64,000 nt of DNA from positions 1 to 64,000 of the IMG/VR virus record IMGVR_UViG_3300025425_000010. One strand, 5' to 3'. This DNA is from a virus. Below the pieces are notes generated by a model that did no database searches, was not told the DNA's origin, and saw only the letters and a program-made list of their open reading frames with translations. A program made the translations under genes and the position numbers. This document shows positions 9,140 through 17,743 of the stretch, one piece after another. The stretch's first letter is position 1; the number at the start of each line of letters is the position of its first letter.

Positions 9140-9878
9140 ACTTGGCTAATTCTTTTGTGTGATACTCATCGAATCCCTCCAATAGAGCTGAGATACTATT
9201 ATCTTTCTTCTTATTAAGTCCAACGATTTCATCAATCAAACCGAATTCAAGAGCTTCATCAGAATTATACCATCTGTCTCTATCTGAGAATTCAAGTACT
9301 TCTTGGAAAGTCTTACCACTGTTCTGAGCCAATAGTTTGAATAGAATGTAGTTATACTTCTCAGCTTCTAATTGAGTTATACGAGTATCTTGTACCGGTC
9401 CTTGTGATCCATGACTCACCTGGTGTGTCATAACCTTCGAATAAATCAAAGATGACCTCTTACCCTTAGCACCAGAAGATAAGATTATAGAACCCATGGA
9501 TGCACACATACCGAGGTTCATAGTCGATACATCTGATTTGATGTAGTCCATAACATCTACGATACCCAATCCACACAGAACTGATCCACCCGGTGAATTA
9601 AGGTAAAGGTTAATGTCTTTCTTATTATCTGCTTGGTCGAGATAAAGTAATTGTGCTTGTACAACGTCAGACATTTGTTGATTAACAGCTCCTGACACCC
9701 AGAGAATACGATCTCTCATCAACCGTGAGAATATATCCATCTGTGTTACTTGCATCTGTCTTTCTTCAAGAATATAAGGTGTCATTGACCCCTCAATCGA
9801 ATCTCCAATAGATTCTAGTGTAGTTGTTGGAATGCCTACACTGGTAGCATATTTTTTAAAATCTTTTCCGTAATCCAT
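9132..9878 (-). CDS. clpP: ClpP serine protease
   Basis: A 248-residue protein. The catalytic triad is visible: Ser127 in MCASMGS, His152 in MTHQVSHG, and Asp201 in SDRDRW. The oxyanion-hole segment NSPGGSV precedes it and SDEALEFGLIDEIV closes the fold. It has an N-terminal extension of about 35 residues relative to E. coli ClpP and a short C-terminal tail. ClpP needs an AAA+ partner (ClpX or ClpA type); none is encoded in the window, so it probably works with a host unfoldase or with a phage one elsewhere. A role in head maturation or host takeover is an inference. Confidence 0.93.
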   Translation of the reverse strand: MDYGKDFKKYATSVGIPTTTLESIGDSIEGSMTPYILEERQMQVTQMDIFSRLMRDRILWVSGAVNQQMSDVVQAQLLYLDQADNKKDINLYLNSPGGSVLCGLGIVDVMDYIKSDVSTMNLGMCASMGSIILSSGAKGKRSSLIYSKVMTHQVSHGSQGPVQDTRITQLEAEKYNYILFKLLAQNSGKTFQEVLEFSDRDRWYNSDEALEFGLIDEIVGLNKKKDNSISALLEGFDEYHTKELAKYG

Positions 9879-9901
9879 TTAATTTATTTTTAATAGTTCT
9901 C

Positions 9902-10297
9902 TCAGTATATTCCGTTTTCATCAAATAGTTTATCTAATTGTTGCCAATCTACCATTTTAGAGTCAACATGAAACCCATCTCTCAATGGAATACCAGGTGA
10001 AATATCATCTATATACATGGAAATCATGTTTTTATGAGGAGTCTTCCACGGCAAAGGCATTATCTTAGAAGATTGTATAGAATCTAATTTTAAATCATAG
10101 TATGGATTTCTTTCAATGAAATATACTGATAATTCAAGAGTCCCATCATCACAATCGGCTCTATATGTATTCAATACAATAGTGTGTCCGGCATTTTTAA
10201 GTTTTTCGACTACATTAAATGATCTAGGGTTTATTTTACCGATTAATGGATAACAATGTTCTACCAACGTACCATCGAAGTCTAGGTATATTATCAT
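9902..10297 (-). CDS. HAD-superfamily hydrolase-like protein
   Basis: A 131-residue protein with HAD motif I (YLDFDGTLVEH, nucleophile Asp6 and acid Asp8), a motif II-like LNTYR and a motif III/IV-like MYIDDIS. The size and the YLDFDGTL start resemble small cap-less HAD proteins common in Bacteroidota. It is probably a phosphatase; the substrate is unknown. It sits directly upstream of clpP. Confidence 0.75.
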   Translation of the reverse strand: MIIYLDFDGTLVEHCYPLIGKINPRSFNVVEKLKNAGHTIVLNTYRADCDDGTLELSVYFIERNPYYDLKLDSIQSSKIMPLPWKTPHKNMISMYIDDISPGIPLRDGFHVDSKMVDWQQLDKLFDENGIY

Positions 10298-10329
10298 ATA
10301 ACATTATAGATAGTAACGCCCGATAAGTT

Positions 10330-10860
10330 TTAAATAAGATTATTAAATTTAGATTGAATGAATTTTAAATCACTATAGTGTTTACGATTACCAATATCAC
10401 CAATTATCTTCTTATTTTCCATTATTGATAATGGATTATCAATAACAAGGTCTTTATAGACAATTTTCTCAATTTCAGTTTCTTCAAATATATCTATATG
10501 GAAATTTTCAAAGAATTGATACCATTTTGGTATATACATAACAGAACCCAAATACCCACTGTCGTTTTCTATAAAATCATAACTATCTCTATGTGAGAAG
10601 TTGAATTTTTTAATATCAGAATTCATTATATCTAAATCACCAACCGTTCTATCTAAAAGACCGAATAAGTATAATGCCATCGAGCCAGTTATAGCTTTAC
10701 CATTATGTGTTTCCTTATAAACTTTATACTCTCTGGACTTTTTAAATTTCTCATATCTCTCATTTTCAACACCTATCACATATTCACCAAGTGCCAGTTT
10801 TATCTTGATATTACGCATGGTCATTTCATATCCACTATCATATTCATTATCAGTACTCAT
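10330..10860 (-). CDS. Nucleotidyltransferase-fold protein
   Basis: About 176 residues starting MSTDNEYD. ITGSMALYLFGLLDRTVGDLDI matches the GS...DxD motif of Pol-beta-like nucleotidyltransferases, and FHIDIFE supplies a possible third carboxylate. It resembles the AbiEii/MNT-type group, which transfer nucleotides to proteins or RNA. A second such protein is at 20129. Substrate unknown. Confidence 0.6.
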   Translation of the reverse strand: MSTDNEYDSGYEMTMRNIKIKLALGEYVIGVENERYEKFKKSREYKVYKETHNGKAITGSMALYLFGLLDRTVGDLDIMNSDIKKFNFSHRDSYDFIENDSGYLGSVMYIPKWYQFFENFHIDIFEETEIEKIVYKDLVIDNPLSIMENKKIIGDIGNRKHYSDLKFIQSKFNNLI

Positions 10861-10910
10861 AATCATTTATATTGTTCAAGGTATTTATCAAATTCTCTTA
10901 TTATAAAATA

Positions 10911-11255
10911 TTAGTCGAGTATGTCCTTCAGTTGCATATCTCTAACTTTCTGTCTTATTACCTCATCACCCAAACCATCTTCTATTAATTTCAAAACTAT
11001 GTTAAGTTTGTCTTTAACTATTTTATAACGATCCGAATTAATAATTTGTGACTCAATAGAATTACCCCTCCAAAGAACTTCCATTCGAGTTTCCTGAGCA
11101 CCATCAACCGGAAAAATTATAGAATTAATATTCTTCATATAGGCATCCATAAATCCTTTTATTTTTTCCTCGGCTTTAAGACGACCAAGACCATTCACAT
11201 TTATGTATACGACAAATATTGGTTTTTCTAAATTTAACTCTGTTTCTTCATTCAT
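10911..11255 (-). CDS. Hypothetical protein with C-terminal tail
   Basis: A 114-residue protein. The body (FVVYINVNGLGRLKAEEKI) looks alpha/beta. It ends KVRDMQLKDILD, a version of the shared R-x-x-K-L-x-x-I-L tail with Gln for Lys. The start overlaps the end of 11248-11469 by eight bases. Confidence 0.6.
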   Translation of the reverse strand: MNEETELNLEKPIFVVYINVNGLGRLKAEEKIKGFMDAYMKNINSIIFPVDGAQETRMEVLWRGNSIESQIINSDRYKIVKDKLNIVLKLIEDGLGDEVIRQKVRDMQLKDILD

Positions 11256-11469
11256 TTAATATCTCAATTAATTTTTTATTCCTATCACATCTATCAAATA
11301 GTATTTTACCGAATAACGTTAGTGATGCATTTGCCTTACTACCAATTATTATACCCTTATCGTGTAGTTTATCAGCAATGTCAGGCCACTGTTCTTTCAT
11401 TTCCATGAAGTTCAAAGTACCATCTATAGATTTTCTAAAAATTTTTATATGACGGAACGTAAAACACAC
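11248..11469 (-). CDS. Protein with shared C-terminal tail, 5' end altered by IS element
   Basis: 73 residues as an open frame. The first codons (MCFTFRHI) are read from the left end of the IS605-like element at 11443-11620, so the native start is lost or the gene now starts at MEMKEQWPD (11406). The C-terminus DRNKKLIEILNE fits the shared tail. The intact middle suggests a formerly longer gene; function unknown. Confidence 0.5.
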   Translation of the reverse strand: MCFTFRHIKIFRKSIDGTLNFMEMKEQWPDIADKLHDKGIIIGSKANASLTLFGKILFDRCDRNKKLIEILNE

Positions 11470-11620
11470 AAGTCTTTAGCTTGTGTGATGTAAGTGACAT
11501 AAAAAATAAACAAAAAGGGGAGGATGTTAATATAATATATAATATGTCTGGGTTGAGGGACCAATTTCGGACTTTAAACAAAAAGGCGTTCTCGTTCAAA
11601 TCTTTAGTTTGTGTGTAGTT
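11443..11620 (+). mobile_element. Miniature IS605-derived element, inverted copy
   Basis: Left end TTTATATGACGGAACGTAAAA with the hairpin at 11465-11487, then a tnpB 3' remnant on the plus strand (VWVEGPISDFKQKG) and a right end TGTGTAGTT at 11612-11620, the reverse complement of the AACTACACA edge of the other copies. It is almost the reverse complement of positions 20-179, with a small deletion in the tnpB remnant. It cuts the start of the gene at 11248. Confidence 0.7.
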
Positions 11621-11676
11621 CATATATAGTGATATAATTTTAATTTGTAAAGGTTTATAAAAAAGTACTAAATAAT

Positions 11677-11946
11677 ATGGATATTAAGAAGTTTAAACAG
11701 TTTTTCGAAGACGGTGACGGTGGTGGCGGTGATGGGGGTGGTGTTGGTATGGCCAATGCTACAACTGCTGGTATGGGCCCTATTGTATCAGCACAGCCAG
11801 GTACACTTCCCGGAACAACTGGAACGGAAGGATCAGGTGATATAGGAGTAACATTTAAGAAAAAGAAGAGAAAAAAGGGTGATGTTGGTGAAGTTTCTGA
11901 TTTAAGAGATTTAAAGGATGAGGAAGGTATTGAGGAAGTAGATTAA
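11677..11946 (+). CDS. Gly-rich tagged protein
   Basis: An 89-residue protein starting MDIKKFKQFFEDGDGG, matching the capsid-targeting-like N-terminus. A Gly-rich stretch follows (residues 13-25), then a Gly/Thr/Pro-rich linker, a basic cluster FKKKKRKKG and an acidic tail. It has no globular domain. The composition fits a prohead core or internal DNA-associated protein; this is an inference. Confidence 0.65.
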   Translation: MDIKKFKQFFEDGDGGGGDGGGVGMANATTAGMGPIVSAQPGTLPGTTGTEGSGDIGVTFKKKKRKKGDVGEVSDLRDLKDEEGIEEVD

Positions 11947-11955
11947 ACGAAAGAA

Positions 11956-12018
11956 ATGAAACATTTAAAGAAATTTAACGAAACGAATATTGTTATGAGT
12001 GTGGATTATCTCCGATAA
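11956..12018 (+). CDS. Orphan tag micro-ORF
   Basis: 20 codons encoding MKHLKKFNETNIVMSVDYLR and then a stop. The first ten residues match the tag of the proteins at 33943 (MKHLRKFNEE) and 34230 (MEHLRKFNED). It lies 9 bases after the previous gene. It is probably the remains of a tagged gene whose body was lost, or a very short internal peptide as in T4. Confidence 0.4.
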   Translation: MKHLKKFNETNIVMSVDYLR

Positions 12019-12050
12019 TAGGTTATGTATTTGGATAAAGTTGGTTTATC

Positions 12051-12713
12051 TCAGAAACACTTGATTCCGGGAATTTTCAATTCTTCACCCAATATAAGTA
12101 ACATTCGGATAGAATATTGTACAATGCCAAGGTCGTGTGTGAATGGGAAGTGTCCATCACATCCATCATATACAGGTGAGTATGATGAGACCTCTTTATC
12201 ATTTATATCAGATATGAGTCTTTGTAATGTTGGTCTTTCACAAACAGTGTGTTTGCCAATTTTCTGTGGATGTTTGGTAACGTCAGTGAATGTATTAGTA
12301 ACCAATCCTGCTTTAGTTGCTATACTCTCACCATCTTTCAATCCCCATGATTTTGTTATACACTCAACATCAAGTTCTGAATAAGTTCTATATATTCTCA
12401 CACCAGGACGTACCTCATTACGATATTTATCAACATATTTCTTTTCATTGAAGAATATAACGAAGTCAGCGTTTTCGGCCTGTATGTATATTATTTTACC
12501 TCTTTTACATCCATCAACTACACCAGCAGTTGCATTATGTAATTCCAGTGTCGTTTTGTAATTTTCTTGACGGGTTTTGTTTGGATCAAAAACATATCCG
12601 GCTTTTTTTAAAATTGCATGAATATCTCCCAGAGAATCTGTTATCTCTTTTACTTGTTTTTTCAAACTGTTGTGAAATATTCGGATTGTTCTTTCTATGT
12701 CGTAATAGTCCAT
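12051..12713 (-). CDS. Hypothetical protein
   Basis: A 220-residue protein starting MDYYDIERTIRIFHNSLKKQ with a helical N-terminus, then a mixed region with KIIYIQAENADFVIFFNEKKY. No domain recognised. It is downstream of and codirectional with the nuclease-like gene 12734. Confidence 0.6.
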   Translation of the reverse strand: MDYYDIERTIRIFHNSLKKQVKEITDSLGDIHAILKKAGYVFDPNKTRQENYKTTLELHNATAGVVDGCKRGKIIYIQAENADFVIFFNEKKYVDKYRNEVRPGVRIYRTYSELDVECITKSWGLKDGESIATKAGLVTNTFTDVTKHPQKIGKHTVCERPTLQRLISDINDKEVSSYSPVYDGCDGHFPFTHDLGIVQYSIRMLLILGEELKIPGIKCF

Positions 12714-12733
12714 ATATCAAATGTACGAATAAT

Positions 12734-13657
12734 TTATGTAATATACCAACCAACTTTGGCATCTTGATTTATTCTGAAATAGTCGGCTAGTAACGGAATC
12801 TCCTCACTATCAATTTTATCATTAAATTTCTCACAATCACTACTTATTATAACAGCTTTACTCCCATCACCAAGTATAACCATCTTATCGAATGACCTAT
12901 CACTAACCATGTAAGAGTATAATATCTTAACTATTTCCTTTCTAAGTTTGTGAAAGTCTAAATAGGCAAAATCAAATAGGTGTTCTACATCGTGTCTATT
13001 ATCATCAAGAGCTCTTAAATAATCACCAATGAATAATTTTCGATCTTCCAATGAAAGTTTCATAAGTTCTTCTTGCCAGTGTTCTTGGTGTCGGGCCTTT
13101 TCTAACTCAACGGCTGGGATATTTACTTTATGTGCTATGTTTGGTTTGAGCCCATATTGTAAAACCAGTTTATTAGTTCGTCTTAGGAATTCGGTACCAG
13201 TTACTTTACCATTTATCCTGACCTCTTGGCCTTTTATCTCAACGTTTTCACCATCTATAAGTAAATCGCCTCGTGAGGCTTTATATATCAGTGGTGATAT
13301 GAAGATGAACATTAACTCACCCTCACCAGAAGCTGAGTTAGGTGTTCCTAATCCAACACTCCTCAATCTCCAAAGTGATTTAGTAAAATCTATCCACTTG
13401 GGTGTTATGTAATCATCTATATTCCCGCCTTCTTTGAAAAATGATATATCGAAAACTTTATTGTTTTCTACATCAGATATGAAGTTTTTTATTTGAAATA
13501 GTGTATCTTCTGATACTTCGCCATAAAACCTTACTATGGATCCAATTAAGGAATCTATTATACTATCTTTCTTCTTTTCATGTGAAACTTCTTTTAATAT
13601 CGACATATTGTAACAGTGTTCGAGAAGAGTATTTTCAAGTTCTTTTACTATATTCAT
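12734..13657 (-). CDS. PD-(D/E)XK-like nuclease candidate
   Basis: A 307-residue protein. The central segment GEGELMFIF (Glu near 112) followed by RGDLLIDGENVEIKG (about 128-142) matches the E...D...ExK pattern of PD-(D/E)XK nucleases. The SASGEGE start of this region resembles nucleases that act on DNA ends or branches. No DNA-binding partner domain was recognised. The start overlaps the end of 13635-14003 by 23 bases. The assignment rests on the motif alone. Confidence 0.5.
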   Translation of the reverse strand: MNIVKELENTLLEHCYNMSILKEVSHEKKKDSIIDSLIGSIVRFYGEVSEDTLFQIKNFISDVENNKVFDISFFKEGGNIDDYITPKWIDFTKSLWRLRSVGLGTPNSASGEGELMFIFISPLIYKASRGDLLIDGENVEIKGQEVRINGKVTGTEFLRRTNKLVLQYGLKPNIAHKVNIPAVELEKARHQEHWQEELMKLSLEDRKLFIGDYLRALDDNRHDVEHLFDFAYLDFHKLRKEIVKILYSYMVSDRSFDKMVILGDGSKAVIISSDCEKFNDKIDSEEIPLLADYFRINQDAKVGWYIT

Positions 13658-14003
13658 ATAAATCTCCGAGTGTAGGCTTAGTTTCTTTTTCTACTCCCAA
13701 CACTCTTTCTATCTGTTTTTTTCGAAAAGTTTGCTTATCGTATATAGAATCCATATCAATCTCTGATAACCTAGGGTGTCTTGGGTTCCGCAATCGTCTT
13801 CCTCCCCATTTATCATTTTCGTATGATGGACTAATATTTTTATCAACATATTTATATCTAATTTCACGACAAAGTGAATCGTTTTCATCATCTAAAGACC
13901 AAGCCGCATAATCATAAGGACCATCACGATAACCATCATATATATTACCGTATTCGTCTATTCCCTCGTCAATAATTTCACGGATTTTCACTTTATACTT
14001 CAT
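13635..14003 (-). CDS. Hypothetical protein
   Basis: A 122-residue Tyr- and Asp-rich protein (EYGNIYDGYRDGPYDYAAW) with a basic patch KWGGRRLRNPRHPR. First gene of a leftward set of three. Function unknown. Confidence 0.55.
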   Translation of the reverse strand: MKYKVKIREIIDEGIDEYGNIYDGYRDGPYDYAAWSLDDENDSLCREIRYKYVDKNISPSYENDKWGGRRLRNPRHPRLSEIDMDSIYDKQTFRKKQIERVLGVEKETKPTLGDLYEYSKRT

Positions 14004-14045
14004 AATAAATACAAATATAAATAAAACATTTGACTTATATATTTA

Positions 14046-14054
14046 AATATATAG
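14046..14054 (+). promoter_or_regulatory. AATATATAG start-proximal box
   Basis: AATATATAG, TAT, then ATG at 14058. Same element and spacing as at 302, 14960, 15462, 59749 and 63795. Confidence 0.45.
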
Positions 14055-14057
14055 TAT

Positions 14058-14961
14058 ATGTTGTATAATTACAAACAATTCATAAATGAGTCCAGACAAG
14101 ATATAGATTCTATATGTCAGAAGTATGGTATAAAGAACTACACGATTAATGAGGATGGATCAATTGATGTTGACGGAGATGTTAATATACCTAATTGGGA
14201 ATTGGTAGAATTACCCATCAAATTTGGAAATGTTAGTGGTGGTTTCAATTGTTCTAATAATAAATTGGTTTTGTTAGAGGGTGCTCCATCTAGTGTTGAT
14301 GGTGCTTTTTAGTTGTTATAATAATGAATTGACTTCGTTAGAGGGTTGTCCATCTAGTGTAGGTGGTGGTTTCTTTTGTTCTCGTAATAAATTGATTTTG
14401 TTAGAGGGAGCTCCATCTAGTGTTGATGGTGATTTCTATTGTTATAATAATGAATTAACTTCGTTAGAGGGAGGACCATCAACTGTAGGTGGTGATTTCC
14501 ATTGTTCTGATAATGAATTGACTTCGTTAGAGGGAGGACCATCAACTGTTGGTGGTAATTTCTATTGTTCTGGTAATAAATTAACTTCGTTAGAGGGAGC
14601 TCCATCTAGTGTTGATGGTCATTTCGGTTGTGCTTATAATAAATTGACTTCGTTAGAGGGAGGACCATCAACTGTTGGTGGTGATTTCCTTTGTTCTGAT
14701 AATAAATTAATCACATTAGAAGGATTCCCAACCTTGTTTAGACTAACAACAAAAATTAATATTTCTCATAACCCAGTTAGAGAGGTGTATGAATTGTTCA
14801 GTGATTTGAAGGCAATTGAATATATGAACGAGACTGGTTGTATAAATACTGACACAATGGAGGTATATTACATTGCTCTATTGGATGTTTGGGAATACAG
14901 CGGTATGGAAATAGTAAAACCAGAGAATATTAAACTTAGACATTATACATTGGTCTATTAA
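14058..14961 (+). pseudogene. Tagged Leu-rich-repeat protein, frameshifted
   Basis: The N-terminus MLYNYKQFINES is the best capsid-targeting match in the window. A short region (DIDSICQKYGIKNYTINEDGS) leads into 20-residue repeats with consensus LTSLEGxPSSVDGxFxCSxN. A fifth T in the run at about 14308-14312 shifts the frame: the first frame stops at 14312, and the remaining repeats and C-terminal cap continue in another frame to 14961. Sister genes have four T at the equivalent place. About eight repeats remain. It may be a true pseudogene, a slippage-switched gene or a sequencing error. Confidence 0.7.
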
Positions 14962-14968
14962 TATATAG
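14960..14968 (+). promoter_or_regulatory. AATATATAG start-proximal box
   Basis: AATATATAG, TGT, then ATG at 14972. It begins inside the stop region of the preceding gene. Confidence 0.45.
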
Positions 14969-14971
14969 TGT

Positions 14972-15463
14972 ATGTTATATAAGTATAGAGAATTCATAAA
15001 TGAGTCCAGACAGGATATAGATTCTATTTGTCAGAAGTATAATATAATAAACTATACAGTTAATGAGGATGGATCCATTGATGTTGATGGAAATGTTGAT
15101 TTATCTAATCGGGAATTGATAGAATTACCGCTTAGATTTAGAAATGTTGGTGGTAATTTCGATTGTTCTGATAATAAATTGACTTCGTTGGAGGGAGCTC
15201 CAACATCTGTTGATGGTAATTTCTATTGTTCTGATAATGAATTGACTTCGTTGGAGGGAGCTCCATCTAGTGTTGATGGTGCTTTCGATTGTTCTGATAA
15301 TGAATTGACTTCGTTAGAGGGAGGTCCATCTAGTGTTGGTGGTAATTTCAATTGTTATAATAATGGATTGACTTCGTTGGATGGTTGCCCATCTAGTGTT
15401 GATGGTGATTTCGATTGTTCTGGTAATAAATTGACTTCGTTGGAGGGAACATTGGTCTATTAA
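14972..15463 (+). CDS. Tagged Leu-rich-repeat protein, C-terminal cap deleted
   Basis: 163 residues. The N-terminus MLYKYREFINESRQ and linker match the flanking copies. Five repeats follow, and the protein then ends SLEGTLVY. The last four residues are those that end gene one (HYTLVY), so a deletion joined a repeat directly to the final codons and removed about 75 residues of cap. It may still be packaged, since the tag is intact. Confidence 0.75.
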   Translation: MLYKYREFINESRQDIDSICQKYNIINYTVNEDGSIDVDGNVDLSNRELIELPLRFRNVGGNFDCSDNKLTSLEGAPTSVDGNFYCSDNELTSLEGAPSSVDGAFDCSDNELTSLEGGPSSVGGNFNCYNNGLTSLDGCPSSVDGDFDCSGNKLTSLEGTLVY

Positions 15464-15470
15464 TATATAG
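15462..15470 (+). promoter_or_regulatory. AATATATAG start-proximal box
   Basis: AATATATAG, TGT, then ATG at 15474. It is identical to the preceding copy, as expected of a duplicated gene and leader. Confidence 0.45.
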
Positions 15471-15473
15471 TGT

Positions 15474-16565
15474 ATGTTATATAAGTATAGAGAATTCATA
15501 AATGAGTCCAGACAGGATATAGATTCTATTTGTCAGAAGTATAATATAAAGAACTACATAATAAATGAAGATGGATCAATTGATGTTGACGGAGATGTTG
15601 ATTTATCTAATCGGGAATTGATAGAATTACCGCTTAAATTTAGAAATGTTAGTGGTTATTTCTATTGTCGAAATAATAAATTGACTTCGTTGGAGGGAGC
15701 TCCAACATCTGTTGATGGTAATTTCTATTGTTATAGGAATAAATTGACTTCGTTGGAAGGAGCTCCATCTAGTGTTGGTGGTGATTTCAATTGTTCTGGT
15801 AATGGATTGACTTCGTTGGAGGGTTGTCCATCTAGTGTTGATGGTAATTTCGATTGTTCTGATAATGAATTGACTTCGTTAGAGGGAGGTCCATCTAGTG
15901 TTGGTGGTAATTTCAATTGTTATAATAATGGATTGACTTCGTTGGATGGTTGCCCATCTAGTGTTGGTGGTGATTTCAATTGTTCTGGTAATGGATTGAC
16001 TTCGTTGGAGGGTTGTCCATCTAGTGTTAGTGGTGATTTTAGTTGTTTTTTCAATAAATTGACTTCGTTGGAGGGAGCTCCATCTACTGTTGATGGTAAT
16101 TTCTATTGTTATAATAATGGATTGACTTCGTTGGAGGGAGCTCCATCTAGTGTTGGTGGTGATTTCTATTGTCGAAATAATGAATTGACTTCGTTGGAGG
16201 GAGCTCCATCTAGTGTTGATGGTAATTTCAATTGTTCTGATAATGAATTGACTTCGTTAGAGGGAGGTCCATCTAGTGTTGGTGGTGATTTCTATTGTTC
16301 TGGTAATAAATTGACTTCGTTGGAGGGATTCCCAACCTTATTTAGACCAACAATGGTAATTGATATTTCTGATAGCCCAGTTAAGGAGGTGTATGATTTA
16401 TTTAGTGATTTGAAGGCAATTGAATATATAAACGAGACTGGTTGTATAAATAAAGATACGATGGAGGTATATTACATTGCTCTATTGGATGTTTGGGAAT
16501 ACAGCGGTATGGAAATAGTAAAACCAGAGAATATTAAACTAGAACATTACACACTGGTTGTGTAG
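15474..16565 (+). CDS. Tagged Leu-rich-repeat protein, full length
   Basis: 363 residues and the intact member of the cluster: tag MLYKYREFINES (1-12), linker to about 65, about 11 repeats of 20 residues (66-285), and a cap of about 75 residues (FPTLFRP...KAIEYINETGC...ALLDVWEYSG). Such repeats usually form a binding surface for a protein partner. With a head-targeting tag, an injected effector that binds a host protein is a reasonable inference. Confidence 0.8.
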   Translation: MLYKYREFINESRQDIDSICQKYNIKNYIINEDGSIDVDGDVDLSNRELIELPLKFRNVSGYFYCRNNKLTSLEGAPTSVDGNFYCYRNKLTSLEGAPSSVGGDFNCSGNGLTSLEGCPSSVDGNFDCSDNELTSLEGGPSSVGGNFNCYNNGLTSLDGCPSSVGGDFNCSGNGLTSLEGCPSSVSGDFSCFFNKLTSLEGAPSTVDGNFYCYNNGLTSLEGAPSSVGGDFYCRNNELTSLEGAPSSVDGNFNCSDNELTSLEGGPSSVGGDFYCSGNKLTSLEGFPTLFRPTMVIDISDSPVKEVYDLFSDLKAIEYINETGCINKDTMEVYYIALLDVWEYSGMEIVKPENIKLEHYTLVV

Positions 16566-16566
16566 A

Positions 16567-16917
16567 TTAGTGATCTAAGTATATCATATACTTCTCCTCA
16601 TCATTCAAATTTATCTGTAATGTTTCTTCCTTGTGTCCAGTAGTGAATCTAATAACTACGAGGTTCATGATACCAACATCTTTATCGGTTTCTCCTAGGA
16701 TATCATCCAATAGAACACTTCGTACATCTGTCTTACTCATTTTAGGACCCACTTCAATAGTTAATTCTATATCAATATTAATCCTCTTATCTACGAATGT
16801 GTGTATAAGGTTTGTGTACATAGACTCGTTACGTCTCTGTGTCTTATATAGAAATAGTGAGAATATAACTAATCGTTTAATGTAGTTATGTCTAATTAGT
16901 TGAAAATTTAAATTCAT
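16567..16917 (-). CDS. Hypothetical protein
   Basis: A 116-residue protein of unknown function. Basic N-terminus (HNYIKRLVIFSLFLYKTQRRN), then beta strands RINIDIELTIEVG and IMNLVVIRFTTG. It converges with the last Leu-rich-repeat gene. An imperfect AATATATGT box precedes the start. Confidence 0.55.
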   Translation of the reverse strand: MNLNFQLIRHNYIKRLVIFSLFLYKTQRRNESMYTNLIHTFVDKRINIDIELTIEVGPKMSKTDVRSVLLDDILGETDKDVGIMNLVVIRFTTGHKEETLQINLNDEEKYMIYLDH

Positions 16918-16955
16918 ATTACATATATTAAATTAATGATCCGTACATTACCAAG

Positions 16956-17312
16956 ATGGGTATGTGTATAATAGATATAATTAATAAAGTAATATACACA
17001 CTCTTTGTGGCTGTGGGTGGTAATTTTTATTTGAATTGGCTGCTGGTAACTAACCCAACATCAAAAAATCCACTTATTAAGTGGTGTTGGGGTGTTATGT
17101 GTTGTAACAGCACATGGAATGTTAGAGATAGATATATTGATGCTTATGTTTATGGTGTAATACACATAATAGGATGTGTTTTTATGATTTATTCTGGTGG
17201 GTTTTGGACAATTTGTAATTTCGTTATAAATGTCTATCCAATACTAGTTCAGTTATATATAGGTTTCAGATGTTATCGAATAATGCAGTATAAGAAATTA
17301 CGATCTAAGTAA
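16956..17312 (+). CDS. Integral membrane protein
   Basis: A 118-residue protein with about three hydrophobic segments (residues 5-30, 65-85, 88-105). It ends with NVYPILVQLYIGFRCYR, similar to the N-x-Y-P-x-x-V-Q-x-Y-x-R signature of a bacterial membrane family that includes carotenoid acyltransferase CrtO. The function in the phage is unknown. The C-terminus overlaps the convergent gene at 17298. Confidence 0.6.
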   Translation: MGMCIIDIINKVIYTLFVAVGGNFYLNWLLVTNPTSKNPLIKWCWGVMCCNSTWNVRDRYIDAYVYGVIHIIGCVFMIYSGGFWTICNFVINVYPILVQLYIGFRCYRIMQYKKLRSK

Positions 17313-17543
17313 TTTCTTCAACCTGAGTTCACGTATCTCTTCCTTATTCATCAATTTCTTATAAGTTTCTGAACAAACAGGACATGTCGATTTCTTTCGG
17401 TGTCTATTGGATCGATTTCGATAAATGTCTGATACATCCCTAAGACATTCTGGACAGAACTTATTATCGGGATTCGTTAATATTGGTAGTGTTGTCCAAG
17501 TATAATTGATACCAAAGTGCCTTTCGAAAATTTTATAATCCAT
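17298..17543 (-). CDS. Zinc-ribbon protein with C-terminal tail
   Basis: 81 residues. Two CxxC pairs (CPECLRD about residue 30 and CPVCSETY about 53) form a zinc ribbon. It ends EEIRELRLKKLLRS, the shared tail. It is the third of three similar small zinc-ribbon genes in a row (17298, 17546, 17740), all with the tail. Probably a small nucleic-acid or protein adaptor. Confidence 0.65.
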   Translation of the reverse strand: MDYKIFERHFGINYTWTTLPILTNPDNKFCPECLRDVSDIYRNRSNRHRKKSTCPVCSETYKKLMNKEEIRELRLKKLLRS

Positions 17544-17545
17544 TT

Positions 17546-17743
17546 TTATTTCTTTAATATTGTTTTTAGTTTTAAATCTCTTACTTCGGATTTTATTAAT
17601 GTGTCTCCTTTGTTAAAATATTTCCGACAGTCCAGACACTGGTAATCCGAAACCATAGAGTATTGATTAAATGACACCACCAAACTATCACGGTAACAAT
17701 GAGGACAATATCTATCTTCTGTACTTAGTGTTTTTGTAATCAT
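17546..17743 (-). CDS. Zinc-ribbon protein with C-terminal tail
   Basis: 65 residues. CPHC and CLDC pairs about 21 residues apart, then the C-terminus EVRDLKLKTILKK. Paralogue of 17740-17955; the stop and start of the two genes overlap by 4 bases. The ribbon type resembles that of small RNA-polymerase or transposase zinc ribbons. Confidence 0.65.
   Translation of the reverse strand: MITKTLSTEDRYCPHCYRDSLVVSFNQYSMVSDYQCLDCRKYFNKGDTLIKSEVRDLKLKTILKK

Larger units (their letters stand above)
14255..16335 (+). repeat. 60-bp coding repeats of the Leu-rich-repeat cluster
   Basis: Units of 60 bases encoding 20 residues recur about 8, 5 and 11 times in three consecutive genes. Neighbouring units share long identical stretches (TTGACTTCGTTGGAGGGAGC and variants), a substrate for unequal recombination. 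The middle gene has lost its cap by such an event. Confidence 0.85.

Noticed and set aside
14255-16335. Regularly spaced direct repeats that could look like a CRISPR array
   Set aside because: The period is exactly 60 bases, units are in frame and encode a Leu-rich-repeat consensus, and there are no unique spacers.
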